A DNA stretch of 64,000 nt from positions 8,742,001 to 8,806,000 of the forward strand of contig NC_079517.1 of NCBI RefSeq assembly GCF_000801105.2, read 5' to 3'. The notes under the pieces were generated by a model, which had not been told where the DNA came from, made no database searches, and saw only the letters and a program-made list of their open reading frames with translations. This document shows, piece by piece, positions 1 through 11,524 of the stretch. This stretch comes from Raphanus sativus. Its lineage: Eukaryota > Streptophyta > Magnoliopsida > Brassicales > Brassicaceae. Within the stretch, counting starts at the first letter, position 1; each line of letters starts with the position of its first letter. The position numbers were made by a program, and so were the translations under genes.

Positions 1-74
1 CTTCTTTTAATTAGGCCTTTTTCTTCCTTTTCTTATTTGATTTTATTTGAATAATATAAATAAGATAAGAGAAT

Positions 75-308
75 GTTAACCAAATGAAGACGGTCCAGTA
101 ATTTTGAGGGAATTTCGGTTTTAATATAGCTGGATTCGAATCCTGCCAGTTACTGTAAACAAAATATAACATATAGTTTCCTAGTATCCGGTGACTGAGG
201 CATACTCAATGTAGGCTGCTATGGACAGGACTGCTACGGATACTCACTATTAGTCTGGAGCTATTTCGATAAGAGACAAAATACATCGGATTATTCAGAA
301 AAAAAAAG
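75..308 (+). mobile_element. SINE with target-site duplication
   Basis: The insert is flanked by an 11-bp direct repeat GATAAGAGAAT (64-74 and 309-319). It ends in an A-run and holds a degenerate tRNA-type A box (near GGTCCAGTAATTTTGAG) and a B box (GGATTCGAATCC, about 132-144). This is the layout of a tRNA-derived SINE. Family name not assigned. Confidence 0.8.
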
Positions 309-800
309 GATAAGAGAATTTTTTTTTTTCGTTATATTGAAGACAGAACGAGACACATAATCGGTACATTAGTATAATTGTATAAAGCCTTGAAATAGAA
401 AGCATGAACCGTCAAATATTTCACTACAGGTTTTCTTCCATATTCGATTCTTCTTATTATCTGGTTATGATTTTGGAAAGAAAAATAAAGTTAAAACTTT
501 TCCTCAATCAGATGATAATACTAAAACACACACACACAAAGCTTGCCGAAATGAATCGATAAATTGATTTTTTAATTACTATTTTTGCAATATAGTTAAT
601 TTTCATTAAAAATATAGCTAATTAACTAGGGTAATAAGATAGTTAATTTTATAAATTTGCAATAGAAATATATATAGTTAACTTTTATAATTACGGTAAC
701 ATAATTTCATAAAATCATGATTATAAAACACAAGTACGTGAGAATATGTACTCCCTTTGATTAGTATATTTTAATTAAAAGCTACGCTACAAATTCATTG

Positions 801-851
801 TAAAACTGTTTTCCTTTTTTTTTTTGAGAACTGGTTTAAAACTGTATTCCT
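801..851 (-). repeat. Micro-insertion of a poly(T) tail with 15-bp direct repeat
   Basis: TAAAACTGTTTTCCT (801-815) recurs with one change at 837-851. The 21 bp between are a T-run followed by GAGAACTGGTTT. It looks like a target-site duplication around a retroposon tail. Confidence 0.6.
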
Positions 852-892
852 GATAAATCCTTTATCAAAAAAAGAACACTGTTTTCCTGATA
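841..892 (+). repeat. Micro-insertion of an A-rich tail overlapping the previous one
   Basis: ACTGTATTCCTGATA (841-855) recurs with one change at 878-892. The spacer ends in ATCAAAAAAAGAAC. It uses the right-hand repeat of the insertion at 801-851, so two events hit the same spot. Confidence 0.55.
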
Positions 893-1314
893 TCTATAGA
901 TATTCATTCGTTTTTCTTTTCTAATAACAACCCTAGTCTATAGTTTCAAAAAAAAAACTAATTTATTTGTGAGGAATCCAAAATTCGTCATATCTTTCAA
1001 TTTATATACAAAAACAGAAATGCTTCGTATGAAAAAAATGTAGGATCTCATATATGTCTACGGTATCCACGGACATTCGAGTTATTTAGTATAATCCAAG
1101 TTCTTTACAATATCTATTAATATATAATTTCAAAGCTTTAGCAATGTCAGTAGTCTTTGTGACAACGTGAGTATATGTACGTAGGCGAGTACGCATGCAT
1201 GTTCATTGCGTGATAAATAGTATATATAGGCATCCAAAAGTTTATAATTAATAAATATATTTTTAGTTAGCTAGAGACTACATTAATATGAGATGAATCA
1301 AGTGGTGGTGTATG

Positions 1315-1544
1315 CAGTGTCGGACCCAGCACCAACTTTATGTGGGGTTAATATATGTTAAAGTAAAACAAAAAAAGTCAAGTAGGGGTTGACAGGGGAT
1401 TGAACCCAGATTTTTGGGGGTTCGCTAGGAGGAATTTACCTTCTGAGCTACAAATTTTCCTTAGAATCCAAGTACAAATCAAAATTTTATTCACTTTTTG
1501 TGGTGTCATTTGCCACCACTCCATCCTTAGTGGGTCCGCCTCTC
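1315..1544. mobile_element. Short non-autonomous TIR element with 8-bp TSD
   Basis: Ends CAGTGTCGGACC and GGTCCGCCTCTC form an imperfect terminal inverted repeat. They are flanked by the perfect 8-bp duplication GGTGTATG (1307-1314, 1545-1552). An 8-bp duplication with CAG-type ends fits the hAT superfamily (inference). It contains no convincing coding sequence. Confidence 0.75.
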
Positions 1545-1552
1545 GGTGTATG

Positions 1553-3190
1553 CACAAGTGTGGTGGTACGTGGGTGATGATGGTGAAGGTGGTGCTCTTC
1601 GTGTGGAAACCACACTCTTCCTCTTCTTTATTGATCAACCTCTTTCCACTATTTTATCTCACTCTAATCTTCGCAGTGTGCTTTCCAATTCATCAATCCA
1701 TTCATTTATTACTTTATATATAACGAAACCCTACTTACATATGTTCACTACCCATTTGTTAACAGGGATTTTCACTTTCAAACGGATATAATTGTTCATT
1801 GCGAATTGGTTTCGTGAATAAACATCTGATTCGTATTTGATTAATTTAATAGTTGGATTTTACTATTTTATATTCAATATAATCGTTTGATTTAATATGG
1901 ATTTTCATTAGTAACTAAGGGCTAGCTAGTTCTATACGTAATGATGATATTTGTTTTCAAATTTTCTTTGTATATATAGATTGATACTATAGATTGATTC
2001 ATTTTGTTAGTTTCTTAGAGCTTCTATTGTAACTTGTTAAAACCAAAAAAAGAAAAGCAAAGGAACTGTATTTCTGGTATGTTATGATTGAATTTGAAAT
2101 AGATTTTATATATTTTTCAACTCTGAAACTTCAAAAAAAAAAACAGTCCCAGAATAAGCCATTTCTTTTCAATGTGTAATATTTTGATAAATTCCACCAT
2201 TTTTAATAACTTTTGGTCAAACACTACTAAAAAATCTACAATCATTGATAACTTTTGGTCAAACATTACTAAAATCTGAAACTAAATGAATGGAAACAGT
2301 GTGACTGATTAGCTACTCATCCTCCCTTCTTTTCTTTTCTTTTGGTTCATTTCTTTATCAAGAAAAGGGTATAAAATCAAAAAAGAAATGAGAAACTAAA
2401 GAGAAAGAATCAATTAATTTAACCCCCAACGTACCTAAGTTCCATGTGAGTATGATAAAAAGATGAGAAAATTATAATCTGTATATATTGACACACTTAC
2501 AGTTTACTACATGTTTAGATACACTCTCATCCTTGTGTATTATCTCAACATATACTTACCTGATGGTTTCATCTAGTCGAGATACTTCACCACTATAAGA
2601 AAAACATGATAATAATACTTTTAAAAATCAGTATGTAAATGGATCTCGAAATAAATAACATAAATGAGTTAAAGATTGCGTACAGTAATGGAACAAGTTG
2701 AAACTTCCTTTTTCCTTTATTTAAGTATGCTCTTCTTTTTCCCTAGAAGACATGTATGCCTTTGATTATGAAGAGGACACAACAGCTTCTTATGTAACTG
2801 ACTCTTTTGGCCTCACTAAAGGATATCTTAACCATGCAAAAATGATGAGAAAACATTCACTGTGGTTTTCGCATCACCTTTCTTTGTCTTCCCATTTTAT
2901 TTTATATGTATATTATACGTTTTGTCCATTCCAATATAATTCTTCAACAAATTCCTGATTATTTTTTTAATATAGAGGTTATTAGATTAATCCCAAACAA
3001 CATGTTTATAATTGCCGCTCTTCTATAAACATGTATGGGCGTATTATAATATCTGATTAACCCTAACTTAGTGCCGTTTAGTACATTATTTTCTTTCCAA
3101 TATCATAAATTAGAGCCAACAACAAAAAAAAAAACATTTAGTGGTGATGTTCCACATATTGTCTCCACCAAGGCAAAAAGCAAACTCGAA
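1553..3190. other. AT-rich intergenic DNA upstream of the VTL2-like gene
   Basis: No gene is recognised. A 28-bp sequence containing ATAACTTTTGGTCAAACA occurs twice in tandem (2204-2231, 2246-2273). An open frame at 2752-2958 has no recognisable family. Confidence 0.5.
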
Positions 3191-3198
3191 AACCTCCA

Positions 3199-3205
3199 TA
3201 TATAG
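3199..3205 (+). promoter_or_regulatory. Putative TATA box of the VTL2-like gene
   Basis: TATATAG lies 82 bp before the chosen ATG, a usual distance in plants when the 5' leader is about 50 bp. Confidence 0.5.
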
Positions 3206-3286
3206 AATGAACCTGGGCGTGTGTTCTCCACACTTACTCGACTCTCTTGCTCAAACAAAAACAAAACACACAAAAATATTGAAAAA

Positions 3287-3871
3287 ATGGATCAAGGTCG
3301 TAATATGGACATAGAGAAGGAATCAACAACAACCTTTGACTACTCCAAACGAGCTCAATGGCTACGTGCAGCCGTGCTGGGAGCCAACGACGGTCTTGTC
3401 TCCACCGCGTCATTGATGATGGGAGTTGGCGCCGTGAAACACGACGTCAAGGCCATGATTCTCTCGGGATTCGCCGGAATGATTGCCGGAGCTTGTAGTA
3501 TGGCGATAGGAGAGTTCGTCTCCGTTTACTCTCAGTACGACATAGAGGTAGCTCAGATGGAGAGAGAGAGTGGGGAAGTAGAGAAAGAGAAGCTTCCTAG
3601 TCCACTACAAGCAGCAGCTGCGTCTGCGCTTGCTTTTTCCGCGGGTGCTATTGTGCCGCTTTTGGCGGCTGCGTTTGTGAAGGAGTATAGAGTGAGGGTT
3701 ATCGCTGTTGTGACGGCGGTTACGGTGGCGCTTGTGGCTTTTGGGTGGTTAGGAGCGGCGTTAGGGAAGGCACCAGCAGTTAGGTCTTCGGCTAGGGTAT
3801 TGTTCGGAGGGTGGTTAGCTATGGCTGTTACCTTCGGGTTAACTAAGCTTATTGGGTTATATGGAATTTGA
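3287..3871 (+). CDS. VTL2: Vacuolar iron transporter homolog (VIT-like, nodulin-21 type)
   Basis: Single-exon gene for 194 residues. After a hydrophilic start, the motif RAAVLGANDGLVSTASLMMG (about residues 26-45) is the hallmark of the CCC1/VIT family. It is followed by GAVKHD and the helix GFAGMIAGACSMAIGEFVSV, whose Gly, Glu and Met residues are characteristic. A short charged loop (MERESGEVEKEK) separates two N-terminal helices from three C-terminal hydrophobic segments, giving about five membrane spans. The loop is much shorter than the metal-binding domain of canonical VIT1, which is typical of the VTL subgroup. Members move Fe (and probably Mn) into the vacuole or a related compartment. 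An in-frame ATG lies 66 bp upstream, but the ATG at 3287 (AAAAAATGG) gives the family's usual N-terminus. The next genes suggest orthology to At1g76800 (VTL2). The coding region is GC-richer than its surroundings. Confidence 0.9.
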   Translation: MDQGRNMDIEKESTTTFDYSKRAQWLRAAVLGANDGLVSTASLMMGVGAVKHDVKAMILSGFAGMIAGACSMAIGEFVSVYSQYDIEVAQMERESGEVEKEKLPSPLQAAAASALAFSAGAIVPLLAAAFVKEYRVRVIAVVTAVTVALVAFGWLGAALGKAPAVRSSARVLFGGWLAMAVTFGLTKLIGLYGI

Positions 3872-4494
3872 ATGGTTCGTTAATAATCTTTTAAGGAGAT
3901 CTTTATGTGGTATGTGATGTTACAGTGAAACATTGGAAACCAATGAAAAGTGACAGTACGTTTTACTTTTATTAATGATGTAAAATTAAGATTTGGTGAT
4001 CTTAATGTCTGAGAAACCTTTTTTTACGGTGGATGTTGTAAACTATTAGATGAACGGTGACTTTTGTTTCCGACAACTTTGATAGGAGGCTTCTGTACGT
4101 AATAAAAACGCATGCGTTTATGTTAAAATGGAATTTAATGTCACAATAACCGTTTCGTTGATATTAGTCTTTGGTAGTGAAGTGATATATGGACAAATAA
4201 AGTGCGGTGTGATATATACACAAAAATGTGTCGAAAAGTAAAGGATCATAGTAATAGCAGTAAAGCAATATACCAGAGTTCAATAGATCGATCATTCATA
4301 ACAGAACATATCGATGATCTCGACATCGTTCATAAAGTAAGAAAAGAGAGTTACTTGCTGACAAAAAAAAGAGAGTTACTTTATAGTTGCTGTCGTATAC
4401 TAATACTATATACAATTTTTTCATCCATGCTTTTCACATCTCCATAAAAGGAGCAGCAGCTTTCTTTTAGTTAATACATTCCCAAAAAGAATAT
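3872..4494. other. 3' flank of the VTL2-like gene
   Basis: No gene is recognised. It holds the micro-insertion at 4342-4381. Putative poly(A) signals (AATAAA-like) occur around 4100-4200. Confidence 0.4.
4342..4381 (+). repeat. Micro-insertion of a poly(A) tail with 15-bp direct repeat
   Basis: AAAAGAGAGTTACTT (4342-4356) recurs perfectly at 4367-4381. The insert is GCTGACAAAA, with the A-run shared with the repeat. Confidence 0.7.
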
Positions 4495-4760
4495 ATAGTG
4501 AACACCCACAATGGGATCTTAAAGGGGAGTCCTTAGGGATAAAATAATTAAATAATCGGTAGGTTTCACCAAAAATTAAAGATTCGATTTTTAATATTTT
4601 TAAATAAAAATCGATCTTTACGAAATCCTTAACACGTTTCGATCCGCGATTGGTTGATATATATATTTTTTATTTTTTTTATTTTAATCTGAAAAAATAA
4701 TAATTAAAAATTCAGAAAATATTATTCCTCCTCCTGAGTAACACCATTGCTGATGCTCTT
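4495..4760. mobile_element. MITE-like element
   Basis: The left end contains GAACACCCACAATGGGATCT. The right end on the minus strand reads AAGAGCATCAGCAATGGTGT, forming an imperfect terminal inverted repeat around AT-rich DNA. Exact borders and target duplication were not resolved. GAGCATCAGCAATGG-type ends are common in small Brassicaceae elements. Confidence 0.5.
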
Positions 4761-4954
4761 AACAAGGCCTATGTGAGTGTTTCAAGATTCAAAGTAGAGG
4801 GAAGAATCTACTACTGTATCTTGAACATGTTCTTAATTCAGTTTTACAAATAGCTTCCAAGCCTTCCATTCATCCATGGATAACTTTTTCTCCACCTATA
4901 ACCCGGTAGTTAGTTTTGAGTATGTCGAGATAATAGATCTCCTCGAAATGTGAG

Positions 4955-5275
4955 TCACAAGCTCATCCATGTCAAAATGCCGCCCAAACATTTTCTGTTC
5001 TGCAGGATTTCGAAGCAATAATCCTCTTCATCATCTAGCAAAGCAAAGCCACCAATCTTCTTAGATTTAGACTTCTTCTTCTTCTTCTTCTTCCCAAAAA
5101 AAGCATATCTCCGGGACAACATCATCCTCCTCAGCAGCAAAGTCGTCACCTTTCTTTATTACCACCCTCTTCTTCTTCCTAGTGATTACAACCTTCCCTC
5201 CTCAACTCTAGGCTCCTCAGAGGGCTCTGTTCCTAAGGAGTACTCACAGTCATCAATTTGAACAGATTTCTTCAT
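4955..5275 (-). pseudogene. Degraded N-terminal fragment of translation initiation factor eIF5B
   Basis: Read from 5275 downwards, the minus strand gives MKKSVQIDDCEYSLGTEPSE followed by EPRVEEG. A frame change then gives VVITRKKRVVIKKGDDFAAE, and another gives KKKSKSKKIGGFALLDDEED. These blocks match, in order, the acidic/lysine-rich N-terminus of plant eIF5B (DDDEYSIGTELSEE..VEEEKVVITGKKKGKK). The GTPase domain and everything C-terminal are absent, and at least two frameshifts are present. Two eIF5B-type genes follow VTL2 in the Arabidopsis order as I recall it, so this is best read as the last trace of that locus. Low sequence complexity limits certainty, but the non-repetitive stretch DDCEYSLGTEPSEEP is specific. 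Confidence 0.7.
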
Positions 5276-5940
5276 GGTACGCTGTGTAGGTAGTAGATAC
5301 ATATACCTGTTTCTCAAGCTATAATATTTTTTCTTTTTCTTTAAATCACTCAACTTTAATCATCAAATCAAATCATAAGGTATTAAAATTAAGGAAACAA
5401 AATTGAGCTTATTTGTCATTGGAAAACAATTTAAACAAGTAAAGTCTTCAGTTCAATTCTTTTTCTCAAAACTTGATTTTTGTATAATTGAAATGTTCAT
5501 ATATTTTTACTTGCATATGGCATTATAAACCCAATTGTTTCTGGTAAAAGTTCTTAAAAGTAGATAAACTGAGACCATATCACAATGTAACAATACTATT
5601 TGAAAAATCTTTGATGTTTGGTGATGTTAACTGGAAACTGATTCCCTAGAGATGACGTACTAAGAGAAGTGAATAGAGACTTACAAAGAAGATCTAGAAC
5701 TTGCCTGTATTTGTAAGAAGACAGATCATTTAGGTAAGGTTGTAAGAAAAAAAAAGCAATTGTGAATCGAAGTAATATAATAGATGCTTTCTGAGTTTTT
5801 TAAACAACAATCGACTGAATAAAATACATCACTGGCCAACAAAGGCCTTCCTTGATATATAGAGGACACACGAGACTTTTTTGTTTTGAAAAAAAAAAGA
5901 GTCTTCCTTAAGCTAAGACTTCAGATTTGAGTTTTTAAAC
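5276..5940. other. AT-rich spacer between the eIF5B remnant and LSM3B
   Basis: No coding signal is recognised. It contains the 3' UTR region of LSM3B (minus strand) near 5941. Confidence 0.4.
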
Positions 5941-6729
5941 TCAAGTTGTCCTCAGAGGTGGAGACACCAATATCACTCCATCTCCTCTCACAAACAGATA
6001 CTGAATATTGCGCTTTATCGTCTGCAACCACAACGGTAACAACCAAAAACATATTACAGGAGTGACATAAACCCACTTTTATCCTAATCAGATCAGAAAC
6101 TAGCACGAGGAGTCTGACCACATTAAGAAGCTTAGAAGAGACTTGAGTCTACACAGAGAACTCATTTGAGCTGAAACTTTTATATGAATGTAAAAGCTAA
6201 AAAGGACATTTGTTCCTTACCATGAGAGATATTAAACCATCAAAAACCATATATTTTTTAACACACAAAAATCCTATTGAGTTAACAAGAAAAAAAGAAG
6301 CAGGAGCGTACGTACCCTGACAATCTCTTCGTAGGTCTCGTCATCGATTTCTACAGTTGTGATTACTTCTTCAACATCACCCAGAATCATATTCAAATGC
6401 TGATCAAACGCCTGTCCCGACAAAACAAAACAAAATCAGACATAAAGTGGGGAAACCTAAAGTTACCAACTTTGAGGCTAACTCCATAAAACTATTACAA
6501 CCCAGAATTCAAAATTACATCTAATCGCCATAACTCGAAAAGCTTTTACTAAAAAAAAAAGAAAAAAAATTGGAACTTTGAAAAAGGGTACAAAACCTTA
6601 GAGAAAACGTACGTGAAGCTTGCCGCGAAGTTCGCGGTCCGAGCGGAGCTTGACATAGATTCTCTCGTCGAGACTCAGACGAATCAGATCTAGTGGCTCC
6701 CTTACGGTGGCGTCTTCCTCGCCGGACAT
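5941..6729 (-). CDS. LSM3B: U6 snRNA-associated Sm-like protein LSm3
   Basis: Three exons, joined in phase 0: 6613-6729, 6316-6411 and 5941-6021, with GT..AG introns. They encode 97 residues, the normal LSm3 length. The protein starts [20 protein letters not shown]. It has the Sm1 motif ([21 protein letters not shown], with the conserved RG..FD pattern completed across intron 1 as [15 protein letters not shown]) and the Sm2 motif [14 protein letters not shown]. LSm3 is a subunit of two heptameric rings: nuclear LSm2-8, which binds the U6 snRNA 3' end for splicing, and cytoplasmic LSm1-7, which promotes mRNA decapping. Position between VTL2 and DF1 matches At1g76860 (LSM3B). The third exon reads [15 protein letters not shown], a normal variant of the family sequence. 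Nothing looks broken. Confidence 0.93.
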
Positions 6730-7130
6730 TGTGTGAAACTTCTTCTCCGATGGTTTCGATTACAGCCGGAAACAAACTCTGATCCCACGGCCGCTATTTT
6801 AGAATCTAAAGAAACTTGAAACGTTATTTAAAAGTTTTGGCCCAAGGCCCATTTTAGGCCCATATATTAAACTCCCGAGTCTTGACTGCCATAATCAATT
6901 ATCGTGAGATTGTGTTACACAATAAAGGATCGATCATCAACTCATATACATGTATGTTCTCTTGATCATTGTATCTAACACTTTGCTTAACTTACCACCA
7001 TAAGGCATTTATTGATTCTTAAGAGTTGCAGGCTTGCAGCGCTAGGGGTAAAGTTTAGTTCCCTATTTTCTGATGTAATAATATATCTAAGAGCTGTGAA
7101 TCTTGACGTATTGTTTGTTTCCATAGATTT

Positions 7131-7440
7131 TTTTTTGAACGTCTGGATCGATTATTATCGATTAATTATGCTATTACAGTGATGAGAATATTACAAAGAC
7201 GATTATACAGCCGATAATTCTACCATCTTGTGAGAATACACGTCTGATTGCACCTTTCCGAACCGTCCTATGAGATCCATGTTCGATGGTACGCCATGCA
7301 CCAAGCTGAAGATCTCATGTAATCCGTTTCTCTATAAGCTACATAATTTGGTATTTTCTGGGGTTTGAATCCCACACTTCCGGATGTAGAAGCATTACAT
7401 GAACCTTTAGTCAAACCACTGGACCAATGGGACTTCCACA
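7131..7440 (-). mobile_element. SINE, minus orientation
   Basis: Flanked by the perfect 13-bp repeat TTTCCATAGATTT (7118-7130, 7441-7453). On the minus strand it begins TGTGGAAGTCCC with a clear A box (TGGTCCAGTGG) and B box (GGATTCAAACCCC), and it ends in an A-run at 7131. Confidence 0.85.
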
Positions 7441-9200
7441 TTTCCATAGATTTATGTCCTAATTTTCTGATTACATATTTCCATATATAGAAAGTGGTTT
7501 TATATATGCTTAGTTAGGTTATGCAAGTGTCAGTGAAAGGGACAAGAATGGACAGTAACTTGTCAAAGACTAAGACTGCTCTAAATTAGCTTTCGTTCTT
7601 CAGAAATTGATTCTCTCTAAGGGAATGCGGCCATGGGCTTTTAGGTCACTGAAGTATCTTTTTTAATCTGCCTTTTCGTTTTAGAGAAAGAAAACAAAAC
7701 AACAACAAAAAAACTTATGACTGTTTGGCCTTGGAAAATCTAAATTTATGATAAACATAACGTAAAAACAAATAGAAAACTATAAGCTTGGCCCAAAAAG
7801 TTTTTAGGTTTGGGCTAGTAAGAAAACAAAATTAGACCATGACATTATGTTTACTGATTTTTATACCCACCGCATAAATGATAAAAAGCAAATTCCATAT
7901 GACAATTTGATCAAAAGCCTTTAGTAATATACAAAATTGGAGGAAAGAAAGGTTAAAAGTATGATCTGTGACTGTGTGGAAGAAAGGCAAAAGAAGAATG
8001 TGAAATGGCCTTTGTTTTTTTCTGTCTTTCATCTTTTTGCCCTTTCCTTACTCACAAGAGCCTCTCCTCTCCTTTTTATCTTCCAATTTGTTTTGCCTTT
8101 CTTCATCTTTTCATTTCCTTTAGGCATACTATCGTTTACAAAAGGGGTTCTTAATTAACAAACGAGACAGTATAAATGGCCTTCATATGTTATACTGAAT
8201 TCAAGGTAGGATTGTTAATATTAGCATTTCCACAGTGTTTGCTTAACTTGTACATTTTTGAAAAATAATCGTTTACCTGACGTTAATAAACCCTTTAATT
8301 TACGTCTCAACTCCAACACACCACCTGATTCATTTTTTAATAAGTCCATAACTAAATAATGAACGGTATCTTACCTTTTTGTTTGTCTTACAAAATTAGA
8401 ATTTGGGCAACTATATGTTCTGTTTCATTATAATCTAAATAAATTCTGATTAGCATAATTTACAAACAAAACATAATAAATTTTAGTATTTATTAAATCC
8501 GGAGTGAATTACAGATTTTAAAATAAATTAAACGGATATATACACTCCACATCATAATTACAAAAGAAAAGGTGAGCTTGAGACAGGTAAACTCGGAAGT
8601 AAAACACATGGTGAGATAACTCACAGTCCACATGTCTTCCCCTTCCCATGTGATTTTCTATATTTTCTTTATTTTCCTCTCTACTACTCTTTTACCCCGA
8701 TATTTTCTAGCTTTAACATCTCTCCATTCGTCTTTACTATTATTTCATCTGTTTCATAAAGTATATTATTTAATTTTTATTTTATTTTTATTTTTCCAAA
8801 AAGTATCATTCTACATTTTCAATATAATTTTTCAATTTAAATCATTTTTTATCTTTTAAATAACCAATAGATATTTACTTAAATTATTTATATAAATAAA
8901 TATATAATAAATAAAGGTATATTAGTAAATTTTGTTAGTTTCTTAATCTCCATGAAATATGTTTATGTGACATTTATTATGAAACATATAGAGTATTATT
9001 TAATATTTACCCTATTTTATTTTTGCTTTTGAAAATTATTTACCTAATTCACATTTACATATATCATGAAGTCAAAGTCATCGTCAAGTTTAATTTTTAT
9101 CTTACCTATTAGCTTCACGGAGCTTGTGAACTTGTGATTAAAAGTTCTTTCTTTCTCTTATATATGTGCCATTGCTCGTAATTCAAAAATGGATCTACCA

Positions 9201-9250
9201 ACTTTTGTAACCAACTATTTAAGCACAAAAAAAAACTTTTGTAACCAACT
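9201..9250 (+). repeat. Micro-insertion of a poly(A) tail with 16-bp direct repeat
   Basis: ACTTTTGTAACCAACT (9201-9216) recurs perfectly at 9235-9250. The insert is ATTTAAGCAC followed by eight A. Confidence 0.75.
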
Positions 9251-9287
9251 TTTATACACAAAAGTTTATCCCAAGATAGTTACCCTT

Positions 9288-9331
9288 AAGTTCTTAATGA
9301 ATCATTTTTACATAAAAAAAGTTCTTAATGA
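9288..9331 (+). repeat. Micro-insertion of an A-rich tail with 13-bp direct repeat
   Basis: AAGTTCTTAATGA (9288-9300) recurs at 9319-9331. The insert ends TACATAAAAA. Confidence 0.65.
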
Positions 9332-9462
9332 GATTCCTATACTTGGACCTACACTAGTATCAACCCTTTTCTCCTTTGTCTAAAACTTTAAATCTTTTAA
9401 TTAATATAGAGGTAAACTCTATTTTTCTTAATTAGTTGCTAGTCTTACATTCGTATAATTGT

Positions 9463-10130
9463 TAGGGTATGATTGGTTATCCCACTACCATTATCTATTG
9501 GTAGTGGTTGTTGACTTTTTTAAATAATCACAGAAAATGCTATAAATCACTTCAAACGATTTTAAACCTCTTAAAACTAGAATACTACTGGTTTTTCTGT
9601 TACCACCCACAAATACAGCTTGTGCGGTTGGTAACAGTTGTTAAAATTTTGAAACAATCACAGAAAATTCTTCAAACCGTTCTGAACCTTTTAAAATCAA
9701 AAGGTATCTCCAGATAACGTTTGCGGTTGCGGGAGGGTAAAAATTTTTTGTTTAAAAAATAAAATAAAAATAAACAAAATACTCAATAAAAATTTTAAAT
9801 TGAAATAATATAAATTTTAAAATGTACATATATTATATTTTAATTTATATCAGTAAACTTTTTAAAAATATTTTCTATAATTTATAAAAAATTAATAGTA
9901 TGAATTTATAAATATAATTTTATATTTATTATAATATTATGATTTTTAATAATTTTATAATTATATAAAATATAAATATTTTTAATTTATTATTTAACAG
10001 TTGTTGCATTTGGTGGTTAACCAGTCATAAGAATCCTCCAAACGCACTAATTTCTAACTGTTGTATATCAGTCGTACAAATCTATATAAAATGAATAAAA
10101 CCGCAACCATCTGCATCCGCAAACTTATAC
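9463..10130. mobile_element. Non-autonomous hAT-like element, copy A
   Basis: It starts TAGGGTATGATTGGTTATCC. It then shares with 42232-42880 (inverted relative to it) the blocks AATCACAGAAAA, GTTTGCGGTTGCGGGAGGGT, a long AT-rich core and CCGCAACCATCTGCATCCGC. The first 120 bp or so are duplicated within the element (AATCACAGAAAATGCT near 9529 and AATCACAGAAAATTCT near 9657). The right border is unclear, and another piece of the same family lies at about 10148-10270. Confidence 0.55.
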
Positions 10131-10345
10131 AACATATACCTGATTCCATGTAGCGTTTGCGGTTACATGCAGTTGCGAAAAAATATTTTTTTAAAAATAA
10201 ACTAAAAATATTTAATAAAATTAAATTGAAATAATAGAAGTTGTAAAATGTATACATATTATATTTTTTTTAAAATCCACTTGCATGTTTCTTCTTCGTA
10301 TTCTTCTTAAATTTATCATGGGTCATCAATAACTGAATTTACTGA

Positions 10346-11524
10346 GGGTTTATTGTATTAGGGATTTGAAAGTTTTTTAGTTTTTTTCCCCAAATGCTCT
10401 TTTATTGGATATGATGTTTATAAAAATTCCAACAAATTTATGCTTATTGGATGTAGTATTTGTAAAACTCCTATCAAAACTCCCCTTATTGAAAAAAATG
10501 GATTTCATCAATAACTTATATCTAAGATTATTGTGGATTATTAGAAGAAAAAAAAAATAATTTACCCACTGAATTTAATAGAAAAGAATACCACCTCTTG
10601 AGGTGCAATTTTAAAACATAAAAAACCATGATCGATCCCATTTATTTCTCCGTTACCTAACGCCATGTCTCTCCCGATGCTACTTCTCTATTACCACCTC
10701 CTAATCACTAACCTTCTTCCTCAAAAGAATCCATTTATCTCGACAGTGTCAACCTTCTCCACTCTGGTTTGTTCTACAACAACATCTCTCGCTGTACAAG
10801 TCTCATCGAAACAATACCTTCCTCCTTATATTTGCCGAACACTTTATAAGAAGGCAGCGGACCCATGTGGAAAAGAGGGGGTGCAGCTGCAACACCTTAA
10901 AATATATAAACTTGATTTGTTAAACCTAGTACAGGTGAAATTCATTAGTTCTGCTGGTGTATTCCCTTCTGCTGACACACCTAGAACATGGGTTCAATAC
11001 CAGTTTTGACACTCATTTTTACTTCATTTCAAGCCCATTTATTTTCTGGGTCCGCCACTGATACGATGTTGTCTTTGACATTAGTCTTGTGATGGAACTT
11101 AGCACCATGTTTTTTAACCCAGTTAAGCTCTCTTAACAAATTTGATTGCATGAGAATATAGGAGAGGAAGAGGAGAAGTATGTAGTGATGGCGGCAATGC
11201 TAAACAACTAGAGACTTGAGCAATGAGGTTTATATAATGTTCTGTAATCGTTGTGTTATCAGAAACAAAACTAGCTCCTTGTCTCATTTGGATCCTACTA
11301 ATGCAAGCTTTTGTTATGGAGAGTTGGGAGCAAAGAATAATGAGAATCAAAATCAAAGAACAAGGTCTTGTTACGGATACAAATTACCAAGTTGTTTCTT
11401 TTTTTGTTTTGTTTTGAAATTATACCAAATTTCCCATCAAAGTCTCCATCAAAATCTTTAAGACCTACCAAATCTCACCAGATCTAAAACCTTCAAAATT
11501 TAATCAAATCCCTAATACAATAAG
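10346..11524. mobile_element. TIR element with about 20-bp terminal repeats
   Basis: Left end TTATTGTATTAGGGATTTGA near 10348 is matched in inverse by TCAAATCCCTAATACAATAA near 11505-11524. The interior holds a weak open frame at 10665-11009 without a recognisable domain, which runs into a nested element. Superfamily not assigned. Confidence 0.55.
10855..11060. mobile_element. Short TIR element nested in the previous one
   Basis: Ends CAGCGGACCC and GGGTCCGCCACTG form an inverted repeat of the same type as the element at 1315-1544. The flanking octamers ATAAGAAG and ATACGATG agree at 6 of 8 positions, so the target duplication is decayed. Confidence 0.55.

Larger units (their letters stand above)
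7454..9460. other. Gene-free AT-rich region with two micro-insertions
   Basis: Only short open frames in T-rich or A-rich sequence occur, and none has a recognisable domain. The tail-like insertions at 9201-9250 and 9288-9331 fall here. Confidence 0.4.

Noticed and set aside
1400..1791. Overlapping open frames of 80-107 codons
   Set aside because: They lie across the small TIR element and have no domain or codon pattern of a gene.
2752..2958. Open frame starting MYAFDYEEDTTASYVTDSFG
   Set aside because: The first 40 residues look protein-like, but no family is recognised and the rest is low in complexity; no splice or promoter support.
4740..4950. Possible extension of the eIF5B remnant or another gene
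   Set aside because: Short frames on both strands contain stops and match nothing I recognise; the left part belongs to a MITE-like element.
5875..5910. Candidate micro-insertion around GAGACTTTTTTG/AAAAGAGTCTT
   Set aside because: The flanks do not form a direct repeat longer than about 5 bp.
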